Shown here: piece after piece, positions 9,114-17,431 of the stretch
Numbering within the stretch: position 1 is the stretch's first letter
Layout: each line of letters begins with the position of its first letter
From: DATBDM01 sp036269915
Lineage (GTDB): Bacteria; Actinomycetota; Thermoleophilia; Solirubrobacterales; Solirubrobacteraceae
Assembly (NCBI GenBank): GCA_036269915.1
Contig: DATBDM010000131.1
Coordinates: forward strand, 5,012-69,011
Length of the DNA: 64,000 bases
Direction of reading: 5' to 3'
The notes under the pieces: generated by a model
The model's database searches: none
What the model saw: the letters and a program-made list of their open reading frames with translations, nothing else
What the model was told of the DNA's origin: nothing
Program-made: the position numbers and the translations under genes

Positions 9114-9221
9114 AACGTGCGCCGCGTGCCCCGCGCGCCGACGCGGCGCACGTTATGCGTGGTCAGCGCATACAACGTGCGGCGCATGCCCCTCGCGCCG
9201 ACGCGGCGCACGTTATGCGGG
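9114..9221. repeat. Tandem pair of 48-bp palindromic repeats, 60-bp spacing
   Basis: Two near-identical copies occupy 9114-9161 and 9174-9221. The first is a perfect stem: AACGTGCGCCGCGT (9114-9127) pairs with ACGCGGCGCACGTT (9141-9154) across a 13-base loop. In the second, 12 of 14 stem positions still pair. The shared right half is identical. Only two copies exist and no cas genes are near, so this is not CRISPR. Confidence 0.8.
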
Positions 9222-9333
9222 GCGGAGCTCACTCGCGCGACGACGCGACACGCGACCCGCCCGGCGCCCGGACCTCCCTCGATGCAAGCCGCTGACGTTC
9301 GCCGAGCCCACCGGCACCGCCGACACGTGGCGC

Positions 9334-9370
9334 AACCCTCCGAAAAGGGTCAGACCCCTTTCGGAGGGTT
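9334..9370 (-). terminator. Hairpin terminator after the glycosidase gene
   Basis: A 17-bp stem with one A-C mismatch (9334-9350 against 9354-9370) and a 3-base loop sits 10 bp past the stop of the leftward glycosidase gene. No U-tract follows, so it would be an I-shaped terminator of the kind common in GC-rich actinobacteria. Confidence 0.6.
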
Positions 9371-9379
9371 AGGGGCAGC

Positions 9380-12319
9380 TCACTTGCGCGTGACCGTGAT
9401 CCCACCCGGGTCGAGGGAGGCGGTGAAGCGCACCGTGCCCGTCGTGTCGGCCACCACGCGCTGCGGCTTGCCCTTGCCGTGCACCTGGTACGTCGCGCCC
9501 GGCGTCAGGGCGGAGATGGTGAAGTTGCGCGTGCCCGTCCCCGGGAGGTGCAGCTCGACCCGTGCGGCGCTGTGGCGGACCTCGGTGTCGCCCACGCGAT
9601 AGTCGAAGTCGCGCCGGGAGAGCGGGTCGATCGTGACGTCGGTGACGCCGAGGCGGATGCCGTAGGCGACCTCGCGCAGCAGCATCACGACGACCTCGGG
9701 GTACTCGTGGTAGTACGGCGCGCGGGTCGCTGTGCCCGAGCAGTCGTAGCGCTCGGTCAGCCAGGTCCGCTCGAGCAGGTCCTTCTGCAGCGGCGCGAGC
9801 AGCGTGTCCTGGAACGTCTTCGCGTCGCCCACCGCCGCCCGCGCGTAGGCGTCCGCCCAGCCGATCCGGCCCATGCTCACCGCCGAATCGCCCGTGTTGC
9901 CCCCGTAGGTCTCGGTCGGCCCGTAGAAGCGCTCGGAGACCCATGTCGCGCGGCCGTGCGTGCATGGCCCCGAGTCGACGCGGCTCAGCACGGCCGCGGC
10001 GCGGGCGCCCGTCGCGACGCCGTTGGCGACCGCGAGCAGGTTCGAGTCGTAGTCGACGAGGTCGCGCGTCGTGCCGTCGTGGTTGAGCTGGGTGACGTAG
10101 TGGTCGCCCGCCCACAGCTTGTCGTTCATCGCCGCGGCGATCGTCGTCGCCATCTGCCGGTGCTTCGCCGCGTCGCCGGCCCGGCCGGTCGCGTCCTCGG
10201 CCTCGGCGACGTCGCGCAGCAGCCCGACCATGTACGCGTTCGTGTCCGACGTGAAGCCGTTGCGGATGAAGACGTCGATCCACAGCGGGCCGGGCGCGTC
10301 GATCAGCCCGACCGACGGATCGAAGCGGTCGGTGAGGAACGACAGCGCGCGCTCGACGTCGGGCATGCGCGCCGTCAGCCACGCCGTGTCCCCCGTCGCC
10401 TCCGCATACCGCAGCGCGGCGGCGATCCAGAAGATGTTCGGCCCCGTCTGGGTCGCGCCGGAGATCGCCACGAACGTCGGCTGGTCGCCCTCGAAGTGGT
10501 GCGGGAGCTGGCCCGACGGCGCCATCGCCGCCTCCGAGTGCTCGATCGTGTCGCGCGCCTGGCGGATCAGGTAGCGGTCGCCCGACCACAGCAGCGCCGA
10601 GTCGATCATGAAGGTGTCCGGGTCGTAGAAGTTGCGCCCGTTGCCGTACGACCAGCCCGGATGGGCAAGCGTCGGCGCAGCCTCGCCCGGCAGCGCGTAG
10701 GTGTCGAGGACGCCGGCCGCGGTGCCGTAGACGCCGGTCAGGATCGCCGCGAGGTCGTCGGCGAGCAGCGTCGGATGGCCGGGCAGCCCGGCGGTCGGGA
10801 AGTCGCGGTCGTTGGGGGTGAGCCGCGTGTGCACGGCCCAGCGCTCGCCGGCCGTGACGTGGGTGGCCGGCGCGGCCTCCCAGCCCTGGCCGTCCCACTC
10901 GCCGCGGCGGGGGTAGCGCCCGGCGAGCACCTGCTCGACCCCGGACGCGGGCGTCGCGGGCGAGGCGGAGCCGGCGGGCGCGTTGCGCAGCACCGTCTCG
11001 CGCTGGCCGCGCGCGCGCACGTCGATCGCCGCGCCCCCGCCGATCGCGTAGAAGCGGTGCAGGCGCGAGCGCGAGGCGAAGTACGGGTCGCCGGAGTCGA
11101 TCCGCTCGGTCACGCCGCGCCGGAACAGGCCGTAGGCGGCCGGCGGCGCGTACGCCTGGGCGACGCGAAGCGACGCGACGTCCGCCGAGCGCAGCGCGCG
11201 GGTGCGCACGGCGAGGCCGAGCGTGCGGCTGCCGCGCCGCAGCGTGAGCGTCCAGCGCGACGTCGCGAGCGGCGCGGACGCATCGTCGACGACGCCCTCG
11301 ATCCGCACCCGCGCGAGGTCCGCGCCGTCGTCGAGCACCGTGACGCGGAGGTCCGGCGCGGCGGCGGCGCTGGAGGCGTGGCGGCCCGCGCCCGGCGCGG
11401 GGTCGTTCGCGCCGAGGTCGGGAGTGATCGTGCGATCGCCCTGCGCGGTGAGCGCGACGACCTGCAGCTGCGTCGCGAACTCCGACGTCGAGCGGTTCGG
11501 GACGCCGTCGGGCAGCGTGACCCCGGTCAGCGCCGCGGTCGAGCTCACCGGCACGGCCGCGTCGTAGACGATGAAGCGATGCGCCTCGTTGGCGTCGCCG
11601 CGGTGGCGATAGGGCACGTCGAAGGCCGGGTGCAGGTCAGCGCTGTCGGACGGGCCGGCGCCCCAGTCGGGGATGGCGACCTCGTGTGTCTCGGTGGTGC
11701 CGTCGGCGAAGTGCAGCGTGAACGTGCCGGTCGCGTCGCCGTCGGAGGCGAAGGCGATCACGTGCACCGTGCGCGCCGTCGCGCGATCGGAGTCCGCGAA
11801 GGAGAACGTCTGGCCGCGGGCGACGGCGACGTTGGGCGCCGCGCCGCTCGTATCGGGCATGCGCACGGGGACGCCGTCCTGCGCGGTGGCGACCGTCCCG
11901 CCCGGCGGGAGCTGCTCGGCCGGCAGCGAGAACGGCGCCGGGCCGGGGATCTGGCCGGCGTCGCCGTGCTGGGGATCGGTGATGCCGATCGCGTTCAGGA
12001 CGCGGGCCGGCAGCACGTCGGTGCGCTCGAGCTGGACACCGCTGCGCGAGAGCGCGTCGGCGCCCGAGGTCGTCACGTCCGCGCCGTAGCTCCCGCCGCC
12101 CGCGACGTCGCCCTGCAGCGTGTCGATGCCGGGGTGGCGCAGGTCGAAGTGCGCGCGGACGAAGCCGTTGACGAGCGTGATGCCGTCGGCCGATCGCTGC
12201 AGCGTCACCCGCTGGTCGGTCGCGGCGCCGGCGACCGCCGGCACGCCGAGGAGCAGCGCCACCGCGACCGCAGCCACGCTGACAACGTTGTCACCCAGTG
12301 CCCCGCGCCCGATCCGCAT
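9380..12319 (-). CDS. Large secreted six-hairpin glycoside hydrolase
   Basis: A 979-residue exported protein. The N-terminus has a signal peptide with hydrophobic core VAAVAVALLLGVPAVAGA and probable cleavage after AGAA. Residues about 30-480 look like beta-sandwich domains, including a carbohydrate-binding-like part around VRMPDTSGAAPNV. Residues about 530-890 are helix-rich with FYDPDTFMIDSALLWSGD, GPNIFWIAAALRY and LWIDVFIRNGFTSDTNAYMV, typical of an (alpha/alpha)6 barrel. The last 90 residues form a small beta domain. GH family and substrate cannot be named from reading alone. A GGGAGG ribosome site precedes ATG 12319. Two LacI-type palindromes flank the promoter, one inside the signal-peptide codons, so sugar-responsive repression is likely. 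Confidence 0.8.
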   Translation of the reverse strand: MRIGRGALGDNVVSVAAVAVALLLGVPAVAGAATDQRVTLQRSADGITLVNGFVRAHFDLRHPGIDTLQGDVAGGGSYGADVTTSGADALSRSGVQLERTDVLPARVLNAIGITDPQHGDAGQIPGPAPFSLPAEQLPPGGTVATAQDGVPVRMPDTSGAAPNVAVARGQTFSFADSDRATARTVHVIAFASDGDATGTFTLHFADGTTETHEVAIPDWGAGPSDSADLHPAFDVPYRHRGDANEAHRFIVYDAAVPVSSTAALTGVTLPDGVPNRSTSEFATQLQVVALTAQGDRTITPDLGANDPAPGAGRHASSAAAAPDLRVTVLDDGADLARVRIEGVVDDASAPLATSRWTLTLRRGSRTLGLAVRTRALRSADVASLRVAQAYAPPAAYGLFRRGVTERIDSGDPYFASRSRLHRFYAIGGGAAIDVRARGQRETVLRNAPAGSASPATPASGVEQVLAGRYPRRGEWDGQGWEAAPATHVTAGERWAVHTRLTPNDRDFPTAGLPGHPTLLADDLAAILTGVYGTAAGVLDTYALPGEAAPTLAHPGWSYGNGRNFYDPDTFMIDSALLWSGDRYLIRQARDTIEHSEAAMAPSGQLPHHFEGDQPTFVAISGATQTGPNIFWIAAALRYAEATGDTAWLTARMPDVERALSFLTDRFDPSVGLIDAPGPLWIDVFIRNGFTSDTNAYMVGLLRDVAEAEDATGRAGDAAKHRQMATTIAAAMNDKLWAGDHYVTQLNHDGTTRDLVDYDSNLLAVANGVATGARAAAVLSRVDSGPCTHGRATWVSERFYGPTETYGGNTGDSAVSMGRIGWADAYARAAVGDAKTFQDTLLAPLQKDLLERTWLTERYDCSGTATRAPYYHEYPEVVVMLLREVAYGIRLGVTDVTIDPLSRRDFDYRVGDTEVRHSAARVELHLPGTGTRNFTISALTPGATYQVHGKGKPQRVVADTTGTVRFTASLDPGGITVTRK
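12280..12293. promoter_or_regulatory. LacI-family operator, intragenic copy
   Basis: TGACAACGTTGTCA is a perfect 14-bp palindrome with the central CG typical of LacI/GalR sites. It overlaps about codons 9-14 of the glycosidase gene, 26 bp past the start. It pairs with a near-identical site 110 bp upstream. Confidence 0.8.
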
Positions 12320-12389
12320 CCTCTGGCTCCTCCCGCCCGACCGAGCCGCGCTCCCTGCGCGGCCTCGGCCCGGAGGTCTAGCGCCTGAC

Positions 12390-12403
12390 TGACAGCGTTG
12401 TCA
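12390..12403. promoter_or_regulatory. LacI-family operator, upstream copy
   Basis: TGACAGCGTTGTCA differs from the intragenic operator by one base. It lies 71 bp upstream of the glycosidase start and 10 bp past the stop of the HAD gene. Centre-to-centre spacing to the other site is 110 bp, near an integral-plus-half number of helical turns. No LacI gene is in this window. Confidence 0.75.
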
Positions 12404-12412
12404 AGGCGCGGG

Positions 12413-13105
12413 TCAGACCGCGGCCTCGGCGCGGCGGCCGAGCACGTCGAGGAAGCCGTCGAGCCCGAGCCCGTCGAGATCCGCGACGATCGCGTCGGCC
12501 TCCCCCAGGTCCATGGCCTCGGTGATCGGGTTCGGGAACGCGATCACCTGCATGCCGGCGGCGCGCGCCGCCTTGACGCCGTTGGGGGAATCCTCGACGG
12601 CGACGGCCGCGGCCGCGTCGACGCCGAGCAGCGCGGCCGCCTCGCGGTAGAGCAGCGGATGGGGCTTGGCGCGGTCGGCGTCGCCGTCGGCGGCGACGAC
12701 CTCGATGTCGTCGTAGAGGCCCAGCCGGGCGAGGTGGCCACGCACCCAGCGCTCGCTCGCGCTCGTGACCACGGCGACGTGCAGGCCACGGTCGCGCGCC
12801 TCGTCGACGAGCTGCTCGATGCCGGGACGCAGCCGCTCCTGTTCGAGCAGCTGGTGATGGCGCCGCTTGGCGCGGTCCTCGAGCACGTCGCGGTCGACGT
12901 CGGTGCCGAGGTGCTCCTCGAGCAGCTCGAGCGGATCGACGCCGCCGATCGTGCCGACGGCCGCGGACCAGGCCTCGGGGGTGAGCTCGTAGCCGTGCTC
13001 GTCGAGCAGCTCGCGCCAGGACCCGTAGGACGCGCTCTCGGTCTCGAGCATGGTGCCGTCGAAGTCGAGCAGGATCGCCCGGACGGGAGGCGGATCGATC
13101 GTCAT
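12413..13105 (-). CDS. HAD-superfamily phosphatase / beta-phosphoglucomutase-like
   Basis: A 230-residue HAD hydrolase. Motif I is LLDFDGTMLETE, with nucleophile and acid Asp residues; motif II is VVTSAS; motif III/IV has AKPHPLLYREAA and VEDSPNGVKAARAAGM. The helical cap between residues 20 and 80 is the type found in beta-phosphoglucomutases and small sugar phosphatases. It is read leftwards just ahead of the glycosidase, which has its own operator region, so a role in handling the released sugar as a phosphate is possible but not shown. ATG 13103-13105 is divergent from the LLM oxidoreductase. Confidence 0.88.
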   Translation of the reverse strand: MTIDPPPVRAILLDFDGTMLETESASYGSWRELLDEHGYELTPEAWSAAVGTIGGVDPLELLEEHLGTDVDRDVLEDRAKRRHHQLLEQERLRPGIEQLVDEARDRGLHVAVVTSASERWVRGHLARLGLYDDIEVVAADGDADRAKPHPLLYREAAALLGVDAAAAVAVEDSPNGVKAARAAGMQVIAFPNPITEAMDLGEADAIVADLDGLGLDGFLDVLGRRAEAAV

Positions 13106-13129
13106 CGCAGACCAGCCTACGATCCCCCG

Positions 13130-14050
13130 ATGGATCTATGCCTCATGGTCGAGGGCCAGGAGGGCGTGAGCTGGCCCGAGTGGGTCGCGCTCGCACAGGG
13201 CTGCGAGGCGCACGGCATCCCCGCGATGTTCCGCTCGGACCACCACCTCAACCTCGACGGCCGCGCCGATCGGGGCTCGCTCGACGCCTGGGCGACCATC
13301 GCCGCGCTCGGCGCGGTGACGAGCACGGTCCGGCTCGGCACGCTCGTCTCCCCCGCCACCTTCCGGCACCCCTCGGCGCTGGCCAAGGCGGTGCTCGCCG
13401 CCGACCACGCATCGGGCGGGCGGGTCGAGCTCGGCCTCGGCGCCGGCTGGCACGCGCGCGAGCACGAGGCCTACGGCTTCGCCTTCCCGCCGCTCAAGGA
13501 GCGCATGGACCGGCTCGAGGAGCAGCTCGAGATCGTCCACGGCCACTGGGCCGACGGTTCGTTCTCGTTCTCGGGCCGCCACTACCGGCTCGTCGACCTC
13601 GACGCGCAGCCCAAGCCGCTGCAGCGCCCGCACCCGCCGCTGCTGATGGGCGGCGCGGCCGGGCCGCGCGGGGCGCGCCTCGCCGCGCGCTGGGCCGACG
13701 AGTACAACACGGTCATGCCGACGGCCGCCGAGGTGCGCGAGCGCCGCGAGCGCATCGAGCGGGCCTGCGAGGCGGCCGGGCGGGCGCCCATCCCGCTGTC
13801 GGTGATGACCGGCTTCGTCGTCGGCCGCGACGACGCGGAGCTGCGCGATCGCAAGCGGGCGCTGGCCGAGTGGCGCGGCACCGACGAGCTGCCGGACACG
13901 TGGATCGCCGGCACGCTCGACCAGGCGACCGAGCAGCTCGCCGCGCTGCGCGACGCCGGCGTGCACCGGGTGATGCTGCAGAACCTCCTCCACCGCGACC
14001 TCGACGTGCTCGCGCTGATCGGCGAGGAGCTCGCGCCCCGGCTCGCCTGA
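13130..14050 (+). CDS. LLM-class F420-type oxidoreductase
   Basis: A 306-residue luciferase-like monooxygenase-family TIM barrel. Typical elements are the start MDLCLMVEGQ, FRSDHH, then VRLGTLVSPATFRHPSALAKAVLAADHASGGRVELGLGAGW split over two strands, and PPLLMGGAAGPRGARLAARWADEYN. This pattern matches F420-dependent actinobacterial members rather than flavin-type bacterial luciferases, but cofactor is inferred. The substrate is unknown. ATG 13130 is 24 bp from the divergent HAD gene start. The DUF488 gene follows after one base, suggesting co-translation. Confidence 0.9.
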   Translation: MDLCLMVEGQEGVSWPEWVALAQGCEAHGIPAMFRSDHHLNLDGRADRGSLDAWATIAALGAVTSTVRLGTLVSPATFRHPSALAKAVLAADHASGGRVELGLGAGWHAREHEAYGFAFPPLKERMDRLEEQLEIVHGHWADGSFSFSGRHYRLVDLDAQPKPLQRPHPPLLMGGAAGPRGARLAARWADEYNTVMPTAAEVRERRERIERACEAAGRAPIPLSVMTGFVVGRDDAELRDRKRALAEWRGTDELPDTWIAGTLDQATEQLAALRDAGVHRVMLQNLLHRDLDVLALIGEELAPRLA

Positions 14051-14051
14051 C

Positions 14052-14489
14052 ATGCCAACGCTCTGGACCATCGGCTACGAGAAGCTGCTCCCGCCGGAGC
14101 TCGTCGCCGAGCTCGAGCACGCGGGCGTCGAGCGCGTCATCGACGTGCGCTTCCGCCCGCAGTCGCGGCGGCCCGGGATGAGCAAGACGCGGCTGGGCGA
14201 GATGCTCGGCGATCGCGGGATCGTCTACGAGCCGCGCCGCACGCTCGGCACGCCGCCCGACATCCGCCACCTGTTCCGCACGAACCGGATCCCGGAGGCG
14301 CGCAGGCTGTTCCACACCCACCTCGAGGCGAGCGCCGCGGACGAGCTCGACGCCCTCGCCGCCGAGCTGCCGAACGCGCCGCGCACCGCGCTCCTGTGCC
14401 TGGAGGCCGACCCGGCCGACTGCCACCGGCGGGTGGTCGCGGAGTCGCTGGCGCAGCGGCTGCCGGGCCTCGACGTCATCGATCTGTAG
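14052..14489 (+). CDS. DUF488 family protein
   Basis: A 145-residue DUF488 protein of unknown biochemical role. Family hallmarks are the start TLWTIGYEKL, IDVRFRPQSRRPGMSK near residue 40, and the cysteine motif LLCLEADPADCHRRVVAE near the C-terminus. The length is typical. It begins one base after the LLM oxidoreductase stop, so the two are likely one transcript. Its 3' end overlaps the convergent glycerophosphodiesterase by 14 bp. Confidence 0.9.
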   Translation: MPTLWTIGYEKLLPPELVAELEHAGVERVIDVRFRPQSRRPGMSKTRLGEMLGDRGIVYEPRRTLGTPPDIRHLFRTNRIPEARRLFHTHLEASAADELDALAAELPNAPRTALLCLEADPADCHRRVVAESLAQRLPGLDVIDL

Positions 14490-15324
14490 CCCACGCCTCG
14501 CGAACCGCGACGGCGGTGTCGGGGTGGTCGGCGAAGACGCCGTCGACCCCGAGCTCCATGAAGCGGCGCAGCTCGGCCTCGGTGTCCGCGTCCTCGGGCC
14601 GGAACACCCAGGCGTGGACCAGCAGCCCGGCGCGGTGCGCGTCGCCGGCGAGGGCCGGCGAGACCTGGCTCTTCTCCGGCCCGATCGCCTGCGCGTAGCC
14701 CGCGACGTCCTCGAGCGCGAGCGCCGGCAGGCTCGGGGCGGTCAGCTGCACGCGCGGCGCGTCGACGAGGGCGGCGAGCCGGCGCAGGCTGTCGGGGTCG
14801 AAGGACTGCAGGAAGACGGGGGCATCGGGGCGGTCGAGGTGGTTGCGCGTCAGCGCGGCGGCCAGCGGGTCCTCGAGCGCGAGGCCGAGCGAGCGGAAGT
14901 ACGCCGGATGCTTGGTCTCCGGGTAGATGCCGACCTGGGCGCGGCGGGCGAGGTCGATCACCTCCTGCAGCGTCGGGACGGTGAAGCGACCGTCGAACGC
15001 GGCGTTCGCCGGCCGTACGTCGGGGATGCGCTCGGTCGCGCGCAGCGTGCGCAGCTCGGCGAGCGTGAAGTCCTCGGTGAACCAGCCGTCGTGCTCGCGC
15101 CCGTCGATCGTGCGCGTCGCACGGCGGCCGGCGAACTCCGGCCGGCTCGCCACGTCCGTCGTCTGCGTGATGTCGTTCTCGTGGCGGGCGACGAGCTCGC
15201 CGTCACGGGTCGCGACGAGGTCGGGCTCGATGAAGTCCGCGCCCATCGCGATCGCCAGCTCGTAGGCGGCCAGCGTGTGCTCGGGGCGGTATGCGGACGC
15301 GCCCCGGTGGGCGATGACGATCAC
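14476..15324 (-). CDS. Glycerophosphodiester phosphodiesterase
   Basis: A 282-residue GDPD-type TIM-barrel enzyme that hydrolyses glycerophosphodiesters to glycerol 3-phosphate and an alcohol. The metal- and acid/base-site motifs IAHRGASAYRPEHTLAAYELA, ADFIEPDLVATRDGELV and VARHEND are intact, and the C-terminal LGVDGVFADHPD motif is present. No signal peptide is visible, so it is probably cytoplasmic. The GTG start at 15322-15324 overlaps the stop of the upstream GGDEF-EAL gene as GTGA, which indicates translational coupling. Confidence 0.92.
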   Translation of the reverse strand: MIVIAHRGASAYRPEHTLAAYELAIAMGADFIEPDLVATRDGELVARHENDITQTTDVASRPEFAGRRATRTIDGREHDGWFTEDFTLAELRTLRATERIPDVRPANAAFDGRFTVPTLQEVIDLARRAQVGIYPETKHPAYFRSLGLALEDPLAAALTRNHLDRPDAPVFLQSFDPDSLRRLAALVDAPRVQLTAPSLPALALEDVAGYAQAIGPEKSQVSPALAGDAHRAGLLVHAWVFRPEDADTEAELRRFMELGVDGVFADHPDTAVAVREAWATDR

Positions 15325-17345
15325 CCGCGGACGGGTGCCCAGAGCCGCTCCTCCGCGGGGCCGGGGGCGCGCTGGGCGAGCCCGCGCAGCCAGACCTCGA
15401 GGTCCGCCATCGGCATCGGGCGCCCGAGGAAGTGCCCCTGCGCCTCGTCGCAGCCCCAGCGCGCGAGCTGCCCCCAGGTCTCGGCGTCCTCGACGCCTTC
15501 GGCAACGACGCGCAGGCCGAGCCGGCGCGAGAGGTCGACGATCGACTGCACGATCGCCGCGTCGCGCTTGTCGCGGCCGACGCGCATGACGAACGAGCGG
15601 TCGATCTTGATCTCGTCGACGCGCAGCTGCTTGAGCTGCCCGAGCACAGAGTGGCCGGCCCCGAAGTCGTCGAGCGCGGTCTGCACGCCGGTCCGCCGCA
15701 ACCCGATCAGCACGTCGACCGTGCGCTCGAGGTCGGCCATCACGACGTCCTCGGAGACCTCGAGCTGCAGGTGCTCGGCGTCGAAGCGGTGCCGCCGCAG
15801 GAGCCGCTCGACCTCGGCCGGCAGCCCCAGGTCGAGCAGGTCGGCGGGTCCCAGGTTGACGGCGACGCTCAGCTCGTAGCCCTCGCGACGGCGGTGCCCG
15901 ATCTCCTCGAGCGCCAGATCGAGCACGAACGCGGTCAGCGCGCGCGTGAGCCCGCTCTGCTCGACGAGCGGGAGGAAGTGCCCGGGGCCGAGCAGGCCGT
16001 GCTGGGGATGGTGCCAGCGCACGAGTGCCTCGACACCGCGCACCGCGCCCGTGCGCAGGTCGGCCTTCGGCTGGTAGTACAGCGCGAGCTCGCCCGCCTG
16101 CAGCGCGTCGCTGAGCTGGCCGACGAGCGCGAGCCGCTGGCGGCTGTGGCGGTCGCGCGAGGGCAGGTACACCTCGTGACCGGTGCGCATCCGCTTGGCC
16201 TCGTACATCGCGACGTCGGCGCGTTGCAGCAGCCCGAGCGGGTCCTCGGCGTGATGCGGGAAGAGGGCGATCCCGACGCTCGCGTCGATATGCACGCTGA
16301 TGCCGCCGACCTCGAAGGAGTCCTCGAGCGCGGCGCGCAGCCGCAGCCCGGCGGTGCTCGCCGACGCCTCGTCGCCCGGGTGGAGCACGACGGCGAACTC
16401 GTCGCCGCCGAGCCGCGCGAGCGTGTCGTCGGCGCGCAGCATCGCCTGCAGCCGGGGGCCGATCTGGCGCAGGACCTCGTCGCCCGCGTGGTGGCCGAGC
16501 GTGTCGTTGAGCTCCTTGAAGCCGTCGAGATCGACGAGCAGCAGCGCGACCTGGCTGCCGCGTTCGCGTGCTGACTCGCAGACGGTCTCGAGCCGGTCGA
16601 TCAGATGCCGGCGGTTGCCGAGGCCGGTGAGGTCGTCGGTGATCGCGCGCCGGTTGCTCTCCCCCAGCCGCTCGATGACGGTCGCGCCCGAGCGCAGCGT
16701 CCCGATCGCCACGGTGAGCGTCGCCAGCACGGCGGCGGCGTCGGCGACCTGCACGAACTGCCCGATCGTGAGCAGCGCGACCGAGCCGAACGCGCAGGTG
16801 ACCAGCGCCAAGAGGACCCGGCGGCTGAACTCCGGGCTCGGCCGTGCGCGCGGCTCGCGGTAGGCGGCGGCGCCCGCGAGCGCGAGTGCGGCGAGCGGCG
16901 AGAAGCCCTCGGGCAGGGCGAGCGCGACCAGCCCGAGGCAGCCGGCGGCCACGCACCAGCCCGGCCGCCATCGGCTCAGCGACATCAGACCGACGACGCC
17001 GGCCGCGGCCACGGCGGGGGCCGTCGTCGCCCCGAGCGCGAGCGCGAGCGCGCCGCCGGCGGCCGCGCCGATGCCGGCGTCGAGCCGCGACAGCCGGCCG
17101 ACGTCCGGGCGGTGCTCGAGGACGAGGCCGATCAGCCCGGCGATCGCCACGACGCACGCGGCGATGCGCAGCCAGCGCGCCGCCTCGTCGTCTCCGGAGG
17201 CCGCGATGTCCCCGATCCCGGCGAGCAGCAGGGCCGCCGCGAGGACGAACCGGGGCGTGCGGCGCCCAGGGGCGCGCAGGGCCGCTGCGGCCGCCGCGAT
17301 CGCCCCTGCACAGAGCACCGATCCCGACGTGACGTCGGCGAGCAT
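15321..17345 (-). CDS. Membrane GGDEF-EAL c-di-GMP protein
   Basis: A 674-residue bifunctional-type cyclic-di-GMP protein. The N-terminal third (to about residue 220) holds several hydrophobic membrane segments. The GGDEF domain (about 235-395) has an intact LGGDEF site and an RADD inhibitory site five residues before it. The EAL domain (about 410-660) keeps EALVRW, VNLG, LEVSED, ALDDFGAGHS, KIDRSFV, VAEGVE and QGHFLGRPM. Both activities could be functional. ATG 17343-17345 is chosen; an in-frame GTG lies six codons upstream. It is translationally coupled to the glycerophosphodiesterase and divergent from the pseudokinase gene. Confidence 0.94.
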   Translation of the reverse strand: MLADVTSGSVLCAGAIAAAAAALRAPGRRTPRFVLAAALLLAGIGDIAASGDDEAARWLRIAACVVAIAGLIGLVLEHRPDVGRLSRLDAGIGAAAGGALALALGATTAPAVAAAGVVGLMSLSRWRPGWCVAAGCLGLVALALPEGFSPLAALALAGAAAYREPRARPSPEFSRRVLLALVTCAFGSVALLTIGQFVQVADAAAVLATLTVAIGTLRSGATVIERLGESNRRAITDDLTGLGNRRHLIDRLETVCESARERGSQVALLLVDLDGFKELNDTLGHHAGDEVLRQIGPRLQAMLRADDTLARLGGDEFAVVLHPGDEASASTAGLRLRAALEDSFEVGGISVHIDASVGIALFPHHAEDPLGLLQRADVAMYEAKRMRTGHEVYLPSRDRHSRQRLALVGQLSDALQAGELALYYQPKADLRTGAVRGVEALVRWHHPQHGLLGPGHFLPLVEQSGLTRALTAFVLDLALEEIGHRRREGYELSVAVNLGPADLLDLGLPAEVERLLRRHRFDAEHLQLEVSEDVVMADLERTVDVLIGLRRTGVQTALDDFGAGHSVLGQLKQLRVDEIKIDRSFVMRVGRDKRDAAIVQSIVDLSRRLGLRVVAEGVEDAETWGQLARWGCDEAQGHFLGRPMPMADLEVWLRGLAQRAPGPAEERLWAPVRG

Positions 17346-17431
17346 GGAGCGATCGTTACGCACCGAGGGCCGAAACGCCAGCGCGAAGGCTGAGAGCGGG
17401 CGCGGCGTGGCGAGCGCGTAGGGTGCTTCCG

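Larger units (their letters stand above)
8899..9304. repeat. Hairpin-rich noncoding element 1 with inverted ends
   Basis: This block lies in the 644-bp gene-free interval 8736-9379. Its ends are inverted copies: CGGCGAACGTCA (8899-8910) and TGACGTTCGCCG (9293-9304), backed by GCATCGAGGGA (8917-8927) and TCCCTCGATGC (9275-9285). Inside are a 14-bp-arm hairpin (8957-8991), a 20-bp perfect-arm hairpin (8993-9037), and two 48-bp copies of a third palindrome spaced 60 bp apart. A diverged direct repeat of about 50 bp starts near 9030 and near 9245. No convincing protein frame is present. A second block at 19481-19723 has the same 11-bp ends, which suggests a dispersed repeat or a non-autonomous mobile element. 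No transposase lies nearby. Confidence 0.7.

Noticed and set aside
9114..9221. Possible CRISPR array
   Set aside because: Only two copies exist, the repeats are 48 bp and palindromic, the gap is 12 bp, and no cas genes are present.
9023..9602. Several small frames (69-161 residues) in the hairpin block, with repeated MRRV and RAPRADAAH-like strings
   Set aside because: The repeats in the predicted peptides come from the DNA repeats; no ribosome sites or family features support translation.
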